64,000 nt of DNA from Opitutus sp. GAS368 (GTDB lineage: Bacteria > Verrucomicrobiota > Verrucomicrobiia > Opitutales > Opitutaceae): contig CAMDOO010000001.1 of the NCBI GenBank assembly GCA_945903545.1, forward strand, positions 47,327 to 111,326, read 5' to 3'. Positions 35,660 through 45,118 of this stretch are shown here, piece after piece; position 1 is the first letter of the stretch, and every line of letters begins with the position of its first letter. The position numbers and the translations under genes are program-made. The notes beneath the pieces are model-generated. The model saw nothing but the letters and a program-made list of their open reading frames with translations, ran no database searches and had not been told where the DNA came from.

Positions 35660-35708
35660 CCAGCAGCGCGGCGCGCTGCTGGAAGCCCAAATGGCTGCGC
35701 CATTTGGG
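35660..35708. repeat. Two perfect hairpins in tandem
   Basis: CCAGCAGCGC-GGC-GCGCTGCTGG is followed after 3 bp by CCCAAATGGC-TGC-GCCATTTGGG. Both 10-bp stems are perfect. There is no T tract. They lie between the PIN/TRAM stop and the tRNA gene. Confidence 0.75.
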
Positions 35709-35781
35709 GAGTGAGGTGTCCCAGCGTTTTTTCCGGGATATTTCCTCGGAAATCATCTGGTCGCGGTGCGACCGAAAAGGA

Positions 35782-35857
35782 TGGTGGACCAGATCGGGAT
35801 CAAACCGACGACCTCGTCGTTGCGAACGACGCGCTCTATCAACTGAGCTACTGGCCC
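35782..35857 (-). tRNA. tRNA-Ala (anticodon CGC)
   Basis: A 76-nt cloverleaf has encoded CCA. The acceptor stem GGGCCAG/CTGGTCC contains the G3-U70 pair that identifies tRNA-Ala. The D arm is GCTC-AGTTGATA-GAGC, the anticodon arm CGTCG-TTCGCAA-CGACG with anticodon CGC (codon GCG), and the T arm GTCGG-TTTGATC-CCGAT. Oddly, position 19 is A and position 56 is T instead of the near-universal G19 and C56, a matching double change. It lies on the minus strand, convergent with the PIN/TRAM gene. Confidence 0.93.
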
Positions 35858-36069
35858 ATGTGGGAGGGTGAGGTATTGGAAAAAGCCCCCGGCCAAGTAA
35901 ACACCAATTTCCGGCGAACTTCCGCCTCCGACTCGGCAAACGCTCGTTTTCCACCCGGCCGCCCAAACCCACCCGCAAGCGTCTGGCGCAGGCTTCCGGC
36001 CCAATGAAGCAGCCATTCTGGCTTCGGCCGCGCGAGAGTGAAGCCAGTCACGCGGCCAGATTATCTCCG

Positions 36070-37089
36070 TCACTCCCGCGTCGTCGCCAGCCCCAGCCGG
36101 GCGATGCGGTCGATCAGCTGGGGGTAGGAAATCCCGGCCTTGAGGGCGGACAGGGCGAAATCCTCGTCGGGCGCCAGCATGGGATTCGGGTTCGCCTCAA
36201 TGAAATGGAGGGTGTTGTCCGGCGTGAGCCGCAGGTCGAGGCGGGCGTATCCGTCGATCGTCAGGAGGTGGTAGATGCGCCGGCAGACTGCCTCGATCTG
36301 GCGGACCACCCCGGGCTCGAGGCCCACGGCATCCTGGTTCTGCAGGCCCCAGCGCCGACGGTATTCCTCGTCCCACTTGGCCTTGTACGTGGCGATCTTC
36401 GGCTCGTCGGGCGGCACCTCGCGGAAGACGAGTTCGCGGATGGGCAGCACCTGCAGCCGGCGGTTGCCCAGGATGCTGACGTAGAGCTCGCGCCCGTCGA
36501 TGTACTCCTCGGCGATCACGTCGTTATCATATTTCTCGTGGATGAACGCCACGCGCTCGCGGAATTCCTCGTCCGTCTCGACGAAGGATGCCTGGGAAAT
36601 GCCGATGGATGACTCCTCCTTCAGGGGCTTGATCAGGATCGGAAAACGCAGCTGTTTCGGCCGGGCGATGCGGCGGCCGCGGGGGAGGGTGACGAAGGCC
36701 GGGGTGTGGATCCGGTGGTAGCTGAGGATTTTCTTCGAGATCGCCTTATGCTTGCACAGCATCAGGCCCGTCGGGCCGCAGCCGGTGAAGGGAATACCGT
36801 TCAGGGCCAGGAACGAGGCGATGTTCTGGTCGAAGGCGCGATTGTTGCGGAACTGGTCGGCAAGGTTGAAGATGAGATCCGGGGCGAAACCCGCGATCTT
36901 CTGCCGGAGCAGGTCGAGGTCGTCAAAGAGCGCCAAGTGCTCCACCGCGTGGCCGAGTTCCCTCAGCGCGGCCAGCACACCGGCCTCGGTCTTCCAGTCG
37001 TCCGTCTTGAGCTCGGCCGTGAGGTCCTCCTCGATTCCTGTCGGGCGGATGGCGTCGAAGAGCGCCAGGATTTTCAGCTTTTTCTTCAT
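36070..37089 (-). CDS. D-Ala-D-Ala-ligase-like ATP-grasp protein
   Basis: The protein has 339 residues from the ATG at 37089. ATP-grasp features: FPILIKPLKEESSIGIS (phosphate-binding lysine and glycine loop), VIAEEYIDGRELYVS, and the metal-binding YARLDLRL and FIEANPNPML near the C-terminus. It resembles D-alanine-D-alanine ligase but its N-terminal domain (NLADQFRNNRAFDQNIASFL) and end differ from canonical Ddl. It may ligate another peptide or amino acid. Its start codon directly follows the stop of the metallopeptidase gene, so the pair is translated together. Confidence 0.85.
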   Translation of the reverse strand: MKKKLKILALFDAIRPTGIEEDLTAELKTDDWKTEAGVLAALRELGHAVEHLALFDDLDLLRQKIAGFAPDLIFNLADQFRNNRAFDQNIASFLALNGIPFTGCGPTGLMLCKHKAISKKILSYHRIHTPAFVTLPRGRRIARPKQLRFPILIKPLKEESSIGISQASFVETDEEFRERVAFIHEKYDNDVIAEEYIDGRELYVSILGNRRLQVLPIRELVFREVPPDEPKIATYKAKWDEEYRRRWGLQNQDAVGLEPGVVRQIEAVCRRIYHLLTIDGYARLDLRLTPDNTLHFIEANPNPMLAPDEDFALSALKAGISYPQLIDRIARLGLATTRE

Positions 37090-38109
37090 CTACTTGGTGC
37101 GTTTGAACTTTCCGGTGAAGAGATAGTTCATCACCAGCGTGGTAATGAAGGCGGACACCCGCAGGTCCTCCCGCGGGTCGGCCGGATCGAGGGCCAGGCC
37201 CAGTTCGTCGCAGCGGTGGATCAGCCGGGCGAGCAGGGAATTGACGCGGTATTTTTTCTCGTTGGTCGCCTGGCACACGGCCTCCATCAGCGGCCGGCGC
37301 CGCTGGCGCAGGTAGGTGGAGGCCTTGGTCGCGGCCACGCCCTCGGGGGCGCCGGCGAAGAGCTCCCGCAGGTCGTTGTCGTAGAAGTCCGGGTAGGTGT
37401 CCGCGTTGAGCTTTCGCTTCCGGGCGTAGTAGGTCTTGAGCTTGATCCGCAGGCAGTCGTAGTCGGAGGTGCGGTACGGCGGCAAGTGGAGCGGGGCGCG
37501 ACCGGCGAGCGAGCGCATCAATTCGTCCACGTACTCTAGCTTCTGCAGCGCCTTCCAGCCCTGAAAGCGGGCCCGCCAGTCGAGCCCGGGGGTCAGCCAG
37601 ACGGCGAAGGTCTCGGCGAAGTCCTCGTCCGGATGGCTCTGTGCATACCAGTCGTCGAGGTGCACCACATAGGAGTGGCTGTAGGGCCGGGGCCGGTAGA
37701 ACTCCGGGGTTTCATCATTCGAGCTCGGGCCGAACAGCTGGCGCCACTTTTGCCGGCGGGGAAGCCGGTAGGCGAAGGCGTAGGCGTGGGCCGCCTCGTG
37801 GCGCATCAGGCGCATGAACCACTCCGACGTGTCGCCCTCGACCTCCAGCATCATGGTGCGCTCGAGCCGGCGCAGGCGCTCGTGCGCGAGGAAGAAGGGA
37901 ATGAAAATCGCCGGGATGCCGACCGGCACGAACCACTCGTCCCCCACGTGGCACGGCGGGTGAAAGGCCATGCCCTTTTGCGTCAGCTCGTCGTGCAGCT
38001 GCTGCACCAGCGGCTCCAGTGTCGTCCCCTCAATCTTCAGGCCGAGTTGCGAGATGCGTTTTTCCAGCAGCGTCTCGTCGCCGAGGTCGGTCCAGTCCGG
38101 GGGTTCCAC
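37090..38109 (-). CDS. Putative zinc-binding metallopeptidase
   Basis: The protein has 339 residues from a GTG at 38109. A zincin-like helix MRHEAAHAYAFAYRL near residue 105 gives HExxH, and DEDFAETFAVWL some 60 residues later supplies the third ligand region. No signal peptide is seen, so it may act in the cytoplasm. It fits the 'putative zinc-binding metallopeptidase' family. It is followed without a gap by the ATP-grasp gene; a ligase plus a peptidase suggests making and trimming a peptide bond, but nothing shows the substrate. Confidence 0.8.
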   Translation of the reverse strand: MEPPDWTDLGDETLLEKRISQLGLKIEGTTLEPLVQQLHDELTQKGMAFHPPCHVGDEWFVPVGIPAIFIPFFLAHERLRRLERTMMLEVEGDTSEWFMRLMRHEAAHAYAFAYRLPRRQKWRQLFGPSSNDETPEFYRPRPYSHSYVVHLDDWYAQSHPDEDFAETFAVWLTPGLDWRARFQGWKALQKLEYVDELMRSLAGRAPLHLPPYRTSDYDCLRIKLKTYYARKRKLNADTYPDFYDNDLRELFAGAPEGVAATKASTYLRQRRRPLMEAVCQATNEKKYRVNSLLARLIHRCDELGLALDPADPREDLRVSAFITTLVMNYLFTGKFKRTK

Positions 38110-38324
38110 GGCCCGACCCTAACGGCGGGGCGGGAGCGCTTTCAAGGGCCGCGACGTCCCGAGGGCCGGAATTATGGACAGCGTCTTCCGAGTCGAGCAC
38201 CCCATGGTGAGGAAGATCGAGGGCGTGACGACCCATCCGAAGCCAAGAATCTCCGACAGTTAGGCCTCCGGGGCGCGTCCGGCAGCGACCGACCGTCCGC
38301 CGACGAAGTGAAGTAGGTCCATTC

Positions 38325-38513
38325 TCATTCCTTGACGTTCACGGCGGGCGGGGTGGCGATCGCCGGGTCGTGATTACGGGAGGCACGAATGGCCAGCACG
38401 GCTGTGACAGAGAGGAAGACGAGAATGGCAGCGACCATCCACAGATTCACCTTGGTGGAGCTCTTGTGGACGTTGATTCCCGGGAGGCCGGTGCTGTTTT
38501 TGTCGATGGACAA
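38325..38513 (-). CDS. Small single-span membrane protein
   Basis: The frame has 62 residues from a TTG at 38513; no ATG or GTG is available and GGTGAG lies 3 bp upstream. Residues about 24-43 (LWMVAAILVFLSVTAVLAIR) form a transmembrane helix. The N-terminal 23 residues are polar and the tail is Ala/Pro-rich. It lies between tex and the metallopeptidase on the same strand. The family is unknown. The unusual start keeps confidence moderate. Confidence 0.5.
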   Translation of the reverse strand: MSIDKNSTGLPGINVHKSSTKVNLWMVAAILVFLSVTAVLAIRASRNHDPAIATPPAVNVKE

Positions 38514-38605
38514 AAGCTCACCGACCCGGGGAAAGCGGTTGGGTCACGTATTATTTGCTTCCGGCCGCGTGTCCGGGACCGGATCGAAGCGGGAAAGCCG
38601 CGCGA

Positions 38606-41017
38606 CTAGCGCTTTTTCTTTAAGGCGGAGCTGAACCAATCGCCGGTGAGGGACGGCGGGGCGGCGGGTTTTGGCGGCGGGCTGGCGGGGCGGGGCCCGC
38701 CGGGCGCGGGGCGTTGGCCGGGGGAGGTGGCGCCGCCGGTCTTGGCGCCGAGTTGCGGGTTGCTGCGCAGGCTCAGGGCAATGCGCTGCCGCGGGAGGTC
38801 GACATCGGTCACGGTCACGCGGACCTTCTGGCCGGGTTTCACGACCGTTGCCGGATCCTTCACGAAGGTGTCGGCGAGCTGGCTGACGTGCACGAGTCCG
38901 TCCTGGTGCACGCCGATGTCCACAAAGGCCCCGAAGGCGGTCACATTCGTCACGATGCCGGGCAGCTTCATGCCGGGCTTCAGGTCCTCGGGCTTGTTGA
39001 CCGAGGCCTCGAAGGCGAAGACCTCGAACCGGGCGCGCGGGTCGCGGCCGGGCTTGGCCAGCTCGGCGAGGATGTCCCTCAGCGTGGGTAGACCGACCGT
39101 GTCGGTGACATAGTTCTCAAGGTTGATCCGGGCGCGGAGTTCGCCGTCGCGCAGCAGGTCGGGCACGGTGCAGCCGAGGTCGGCGGCCATCTTTCCGACG
39201 AGGGCGTAGCGCTCGGGATGGACGGCGGAGGCGTCGAGCGGGTGCGCGGCGTCGCGGATGCGGAGGAAGCCGGCGGCCTGCTCGAAGGCCTTGGGGCCGA
39301 GGCCGGTGACCTCGAGCAGCTCGGCGCGGGACTTGAACGGGCCTTCCTCGTTGCGGCGCTCGACGATCGCGGCGGCGGTGCGGGTGTTGAGTCCGGAGAC
39401 GTAGGCGAGGAGCTGCTTGGAGGCGGTGTTGAGCTCGACCCCGACGCCGTTGACGGAGCTGACGACGGTGTCGTCGAGCGCGCGCTGGAGGGCGGTGGCA
39501 TCGACATCGTGCTGGTACTGGCCGACGCCGATCGATTTGGGGTCGAGCTTCACGAGCTCGGCGAGCGGGTCCATGAGGCGGCGCCCGATGGAAACGGCGC
39601 CGCGGACGGTGAGGTCGTGGTCGGGGAACTCCTCGCGGGCGACGTCGGAGGCCGAGTAGATGGACGCGCCGGACTCATTGACCATCACGACGGGGATGGA
39701 GGCGGGGAGCCCGACGGCGCGGACGAAGGCCTCGGTCTCGCGGCCGGCGGTGCCGTTGCCGATGGCGATGGCCTCGACCCCGAAGCGGGCCGCGTAGGCG
39801 AGGAGCTTGTCCTTCGCCTCGGCAGTGCGCATCTCGGGGTAGATGACGTCGTTGTGGAGGAGCTTGCCCTGGCGATCGAGGAGGACGGTCTTGCAGCCGG
39901 AGCGGAAGCCCGGGTCGATGGCCATGACGTTCTTGCGGCCGAGCGGGGAGGCGAGGAGGAGCTCGCGGACGTTGTCGGCGAAGACCTTGATCGCGGCGCG
40001 GTCGGCCTGCTTCTTCGACTCGATGCGCATCTCGGTTTCCATTACGGGACCGAGCAGGCGTTTGAAGGCGTCGGCGATGACGAGCCGGAGCTCTTTCCCG
40101 CAGGCTTTGGAGCCCGCGGGAATCTCAGATTTCAGATTTGAGATTTCAGATTTGATGAAGAGCCGCTCGAGTTCGGCGAGGGCGAGGGTCTCGTCGGGCA
40201 GCGTGATCCGCATGTAGACGAACAGCTCCTTCTCGCCGCGGCGCATGGCGAGGAGTCGATGGCTGGGACACTTGGCGAGGGGCTCGGTCCAGTCGAAGTA
40301 GTCCTTGAACTTGGCGGCGTCGGGGGAGTCGGCCTTGCCGTGGAGGACCTTGGAGGAGACGACGGCGGAGTTGCGGTAGAGGACGCGGAGCTTTTCGCGG
40401 GCGGTGGCGTCGTCGGAAACGCGCTCCGCGAGGATGTCGCGGGCGCCCGCGAGAGCCTCGTCGGCCGAGGCGATGCTTTGGGCCGTGTTCTTGCCGTCCT
40501 CGGGCAGGTAGGATTTGCCGGCGAAAGCCGTGGCCGCGGCCTGAAGGACCTCGGCGGTCGTGGCGGGATCCTGGGCCCAGATCAGCTCGGCGAGGGGTTC
40601 GAGGCCCTTTTCGCGGGCGATGGTGGCGCGGGTGCGCTTCTTCGGGCGGTAGGGCAGGTAGATGTCCTCGAGCCTCGTGAGGGTATCGGCGGCCTCGAGC
40701 TGCTGGGCGAGGGCCGCGGTGAGGAGATTCCGTTCCTTGAGGGAGGCGAGGATGCTGGCGCGGCGGTCGTCGACAGCGGCGAGCTGCTCCAGGCGGTCGC
40801 GGATGGTGGTGATCTGGACCTCATCGAGCTCGCCGGTCACCTCCTTGCGGTAGCGGGCGATGAACGGGACGGTGGCGCCCCCCTTGAGGAGTTCTGCGGT
40901 GGCGGCGACCTGGGCGACTTTGACCGCGGGCCCCAGCTCCTGCGTGATGCGCAGGACGTGTGCGGCATTCAGCTGGATTTTCGGTGCGGGGGCCGGGGAA
41001 GGGGGCAGGTCGGACAT
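38606..41017 (-). CDS. tex: Tex-family RNA-binding transcription accessory protein
   Basis: The protein has 803 residues from the ATG at 41017. Domains in order: N-terminal helical region with GGATVPFIARYRKEVTGELD, the YqgF-like nuclease fold (VMAIDPGFRSGCKTVLLD), two helix-hairpin-helix units (VGVELNTASKQLL, LEVTGLGPKAFEQAAGFLRI), and an S1 RNA-binding domain near 690-770 (GIVTNVTAFGAFVDIGVHQDG). A Pro/Gly/Ala-rich tail ends in KKKR. Residues about 287-299, in the loop before the YqgF fold, are IKSEISNLKSEI encoded by a family F repeat; no such segment is expected in the family. Confidence 0.95.
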   Translation of the reverse strand: MSDLPPSPAPAPKIQLNAAHVLRITQELGPAVKVAQVAATAELLKGGATVPFIARYRKEVTGELDEVQITTIRDRLEQLAAVDDRRASILASLKERNLLTAALAQQLEAADTLTRLEDIYLPYRPKKRTRATIAREKGLEPLAELIWAQDPATTAEVLQAAATAFAGKSYLPEDGKNTAQSIASADEALAGARDILAERVSDDATAREKLRVLYRNSAVVSSKVLHGKADSPDAAKFKDYFDWTEPLAKCPSHRLLAMRRGEKELFVYMRITLPDETLALAELERLFIKSEISNLKSEIPAGSKACGKELRLVIADAFKRLLGPVMETEMRIESKKQADRAAIKVFADNVRELLLASPLGRKNVMAIDPGFRSGCKTVLLDRQGKLLHNDVIYPEMRTAEAKDKLLAYAARFGVEAIAIGNGTAGRETEAFVRAVGLPASIPVVMVNESGASIYSASDVAREEFPDHDLTVRGAVSIGRRLMDPLAELVKLDPKSIGVGQYQHDVDATALQRALDDTVVSSVNGVGVELNTASKQLLAYVSGLNTRTAAAIVERRNEEGPFKSRAELLEVTGLGPKAFEQAAGFLRIRDAAHPLDASAVHPERYALVGKMAADLGCTVPDLLRDGELRARINLENYVTDTVGLPTLRDILAELAKPGRDPRARFEVFAFEASVNKPEDLKPGMKLPGIVTNVTAFGAFVDIGVHQDGLVHVSQLADTFVKDPATVVKPGQKVRVTVTDVDLPRQRIALSLRSNPQLGAKTGGATSPGQRPAPGGPRPASPPPKPAAPPSLTGDWFSSALKKKR
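40121..40155. repeat. Family F heptamer repeat, in frame in tex
   Basis: This is the longest copy: five alternating 7-mers on the coding strand (TCAAATCTGAAATCTCAAAT and on), 35 bp. It encodes I-K-S-E-I-S-N-L-K-S-E-I. Confidence 0.8.
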
Positions 41018-41108
41018 GGAAAGGGTGAGCGCGGGAAAAGCGCGAACGACCATCAAAGCGCGGAAGATCCGACGGGCGGAAGCGTAAGTTTTGGAAAAAT
41101 GCGGGCAC

Positions 41109-41136
41109 AAAAAAGCCGCCGGCTTGCGCCAGCGGC
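41109..41136 (-). terminator. Intrinsic terminator of the 47-residue gene
   Basis: On the minus strand: GCCGCTGGC-GCAA-GCCGGCGGC, a 9-bp stem (one G-T) with a GCAA tetraloop, then six T. It lies 16 bp after the stop at 41152. Confidence 0.88.
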
Positions 41137-41151
41137 CCGGAGCAACGGAAG

Positions 41152-41295
41152 TTACTTCTTCTTGCCCGCGGCGGCCTTGGCCTTGGTCGCCTGCTGGGAT
41201 GTGATCAGCTGCTGCTTCTTGCTGTTGCTGTCGTTGGCGCGGGACTGCTTTTGGGAAGCCTGCTTCTGCACCGATTTCGGAGATCTGTCGCCCAT
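41152..41295 (-). CDS. 47-residue Lys/Gln-rich basic protein
   Basis: The frame runs from the ATG at 41295 (MGDRSPKSVQKQASQKQSR) to the TAA at 41152. AAAGGA lies about 9 bp before the ATG as a ribosome site and a strong terminator follows the stop, so the gene has all signals of a complete small transcription unit. Composition is Lys, Gln, Ser and Ala with a GKKK end; it is probably unstructured or nucleic-acid-binding. I have no name for the family. Confidence 0.75.
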   Translation of the reverse strand: MGDRSPKSVQKQASQKQSRANDSNSKKQQLITSQQATKAKAAAGKKK

Positions 41296-41590
41296 GGTGG
41301 GTAATCCTTTAATGAGGGTTGTCTCACCGTCGGAATGTTAGTTTCCCCGAGGGCGTTGTTGGTGATCCGCCATCGCGGCGGCAAAGTAAACAACCGTCGG
41401 GCTTGTCCCGCCGGGCGGCAGAACCCTGTGCGCAAGCGTGAGAGATTCTGGCGGGAGGGCGGAGAGCGGTCTCCCCAAGAAGAATGTGTCAGTTTGGCTA
41501 AAATTTCTTCGGCGGGATTGCGATTGGCCCCCGGATTGCTAGGTTGGGCCGCAACCAAGCGATTCCGCCACAACGCACCGAATTTTACTC

Positions 41591-42001
41591 ATGAAAAAGC
41601 CGATCAAGAAGAGCCCGACGTCCAAGACGACCAAGACTGCCAAGATCGTGAAGCCCGCCAAGGCCCCGGTTGTGACCGCGAAGGCGGTGGCGAAACCCGT
41701 GGCCAAGGCGCCGGCGCCGGTGGTGCGCAAGCCTGCGCCCCGCCCGGCATTTACCATCGTCACGGCGCAGATCGATGTTGGCTTCGGCAACACGCTTTTT
41801 ATCCGTGGCGAAGGCGGCGGCCTGAGCTGGGAGGAGGGCGTGGCGATGATCTGCGCCGCGGACGACGCCTGGACGATCAAGCTGCCGGTGTCCGGCGGAC
41901 CGGTGGCCTTCAAGTTCCTGCTCAACGACCTGATCTGGTGCGGCGGGGAGAACTACGAGGCCAGGGTGGGGGCCAAGGTTTCGCTGGTGCCAATGTTCTG
42001 A
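41591..42001 (+). CDS. Lys/Ala/Pro-rich protein with CBM-like domain
   Basis: The protein has 136 residues. The first 52 are a repetitive basic tail of K, A, P, T and V (AKAPVVTAKAVAKPVAKAPA), histone H1-like. The rest (ITAQIDVGFGNTLFIRGEGG through FKFLLNDLIWCGGENY) resembles a starch-binding-like beta-sandwich, as in CBM20/48, where GxGNTLxIRG and FKxLxND are typical. No signal peptide is present, so it is likely intracellular and may bind glycogen or nucleic acid. glgB is 11 kb away. It is followed at once by a family D element. Confidence 0.7.
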   Translation: MKKPIKKSPTSKTTKTAKIVKPAKAPVVTAKAVAKPVAKAPAPVVRKPAPRPAFTIVTAQIDVGFGNTLFIRGEGGGLSWEEGVAMICAADDAWTIKLPVSGGPVAFKFLLNDLIWCGGENYEARVGAKVSLVPMF

Positions 42002-42003
42002 AG

Positions 42004-42063
42004 GTAGGGCGGGACGGGTTGCCCGCGGGATTGATCGCGGCCGGCTCGTCGAGCCAGCCCTAC
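42004..42063. repeat. Family D structured element
   Basis: A 60-bp element with GTAGGGC and GCCCTAC-like ends (AGCCCTAC). It encloses CGGG/CCCG and GGCTCG-T-CGAGCC hairpins. It starts 2 bp after the TGA of the CBM-like gene. Confidence 0.68.
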
Positions 42064-42079
42064 CAGCGAACCCATCCGA

Positions 42080-42763
42080 TCAAACCGGCAATTCCGGGTT
42101 GATCGCCATCAGGCGATCGCGGAGTCGGGTGGCGGCCTCGTCGCGGTCGCCGGCGTTGGTTTCGCCGGCGATGAAGTCGCAGCGCAGCGTCACCTTGGAA
42201 AAGGGCCGGGGCACGTAGAAAAGGTCCCAGCTGCCCAGACGCCAGGCCTTGGTGTATTCCCAACCGAGGAGGAGCATGGGGGCGGAGAGGCGGCGGGTGA
42301 CGATCAGCGTGCCCGGCTTGAACTCGTAGCAGGGGCCGCGCGGGCCGTCGGGGGTGATGCCGATGTCGTTGCCGGCGCGCATGACGTCGACGAGGGCCAT
42401 GGCGGCCTCGCGGCCGTGGCGGCTGCTGGAGCCACGGACAGCCTTCAGGCCGGCGGAGGTGAAGAACGCGTCGAGCCACGCCCCGTCCTTGCTGGAGCTG
42501 ATGAGCGCGTAGCATTGCCGCTGGGTGCGGAAGCGGCGGTAGAACTCCGAGGCCATGAACAGGCGATTGTGCCAGAGCACGATCGCCATCGGTTCTACGG
42601 CGCGGGTCGCGAGCTCGCGGTCGGCCGGGCTGATCTCGATCCGCAGGGTGCGACCCCAGAGGTGAAACAACGCGGCCAGCGGCCAGAGCAGCACGCTGCG
42701 CCAGCTCGTGATCTGGTGGGCGTGGGGATTGGTCGGGACGGAGTTGGCGGCGACGGGCGTCAC
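42080..42763 (-). CDS. Lysophospholipid/lipid A-type acyltransferase (DUF374)
   Basis: The protein has 227 residues from a GTG at 42763; an ATG at 42820 would overlap lptB by 47 bp. Motifs: VLWHNRLFMASEF with the H-containing box, SSSKDGAWLDAFF, VRGSSSRHGREAAMALVDVM, GITPDGPRGPCYEFKPG and the ending AINPELP. DUF374 proteins belong to the LPLAT superfamily near LpxL. As the last gene of the kdsC-lptC-lptA-lptB run it may acylate lipid A or a related lipid. An N-terminal hydrophobic segment suggests inner-membrane attachment. Confidence 0.85.
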   Translation of the reverse strand: MTPVAANSVPTNPHAHQITSWRSVLLWPLAALFHLWGRTLRIEISPADRELATRAVEPMAIVLWHNRLFMASEFYRRFRTQRQCYALISSSKDGAWLDAFFTSAGLKAVRGSSSRHGREAAMALVDVMRAGNDIGITPDGPRGPCYEFKPGTLIVTRRLSAPMLLLGWEYTKAWRLGSWDLFYVPRPFSKVTLRCDFIAGETNAGDRDEAATRLRDRLMAINPELPV

Positions 42764-42773
42764 GAGCAGCGGC

Positions 42774-43547
<774 letters not shown>

Positions 43548-43553
43548 GCCGGG

Positions 43554-44171
43554 TTACTTGGCGGCGGGCACGTTGAGCTGGATCGGGGCGGGGGCCGGCG
43601 TCGCGGTCTGACCGGCGGTGGGCGCCTCAAAACCGAGATCCGAGATCTTGGTCGAACTGCCTTCCAACAGATCCATTTCGACCCGGGACTCGCCCTTGAA
43701 GAGGCGCATGGAGGCGGCGGCCAAGGTCTGGATGGGAGCGCCCTTTTCGTCCCGATCCACGAGGATCGGTTTTTCCGTGAGCGTGATGCGCCCGTCGCCG
43801 GGCAGGATCTCGGCGCGGCCGCAGGTGGCCTCGCGGCGGCTGTCGGGCTGCTCGATCCGCACTCGGCCGGTGGCGATCAGGGACTTGAAGCGGTTTTCCT
43901 TGGCCGCGAGATCGCTGGCGCCGCCGCCCACGCGCGTGGAGATGATTTCCAGACGATCGCAGGTGATATGGAGGTTCGTGCCGGTGACCTCGACGCTGCC
44001 GGTGAGGATCGTGATCGTCGCGTCGCCGACGTTGCGCATGTCGAGCTTCTGGGCGCGGAAGCGGGTGTCGTTGGCCGCGACCGGCTGGAGCGGCGCAGGG
44101 GAGGGGGCCTGGGCGCCGAAGAGGGCAAGGGCGCCGGCGAGGAGCGGCAGGAGCAGGAGGAGGCGTTTCAT
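43554..44171 (-). CDS. lptA: LPS transport periplasmic protein LptA-like
   Basis: The protein has 205 residues with a signal peptide (MKRLLLLLPLLAGALALFGA). The middle has alternating beta-strands of the OstA/LptA jellyroll: ITILTGSVEVTGTNLHITCD, ATGRVRIEQPDSRREATCGR, DGRITLTEKPILV. The tail is Pro/Ala-rich. It bridges the periplasm between LptC and LptD. It overlaps lptC by ATGA (44168-44171) and precedes lptB by 6 bp. Confidence 0.88.
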   Translation of the reverse strand: MKRLLLLLPLLAGALALFGAQAPSPAPLQPVAANDTRFRAQKLDMRNVGDATITILTGSVEVTGTNLHITCDRLEIISTRVGGGASDLAAKENRFKSLIATGRVRIEQPDSRREATCGRAEILPGDGRITLTEKPILVDRDEKGAPIQTLAAASMRLFKGESRVEMDLLEGSSTKISDLGFEAPTAGQTATPAPAPIQLNVPAAK

Positions 44172-44592
44172 TGCAAGATGGCGGGTAGGACGGCGTGGAT
44201 GGTGACCTCGACGTTGTTCTCCACAACGAGGGTTTCCTGGCCGCGATTGTAGGTCCAGCGTTCGCCGCTGACCTCAAGGTCGTCCCGGATCACCCGCACC
44301 CCGTTGCTGCCGCTGGCGATCTCGCCCTCCTTGAAGAAGGATGCCTGGGCAGAGATGATCAAAGTCTCGATCGTGTCCTTGGCGTCGCCCCGGTAGTGCA
44401 CGAGGCGCATGTCGGTCACATCCCAGCGGGACTCGCCGACGGGTTCGGCGCGGGCGCCGCGCAGCCAGTATTGGCGGTAGCCCTTGGCGTTGAAGACGGG
44501 CAGGGTGAAATTCAGGCCGGCGGGGGCGAGCCCGGGTTCGGGTGTGCCCGGCACGGCGGCCGCAGCCATCAGCACCAGGGCCGGGATGAATT

Positions 44593-44596
<4 letters not shown>
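44168..44596 (-). CDS. lptC: LptC-like periplasmic protein
   Basis: The protein has 142 residues with a signal peptide at the start. The body FTLPVFNAKGYRQYWLRGAR, DMRLVHYRGDAKDTIETLII and SGSNGVRVIRDDLEVSGERW has the beta-strand spacing of LptC (the membrane-anchored partner of LptA). Sequence similarity alone is weak. Position between kdsC and lptA, with ATGA overlaps on both sides, is the main support. Confidence 0.75.
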
Positions 44597-45108
<512 letters not shown>

Positions 45109-45118
45109 GGAAGAAGGG

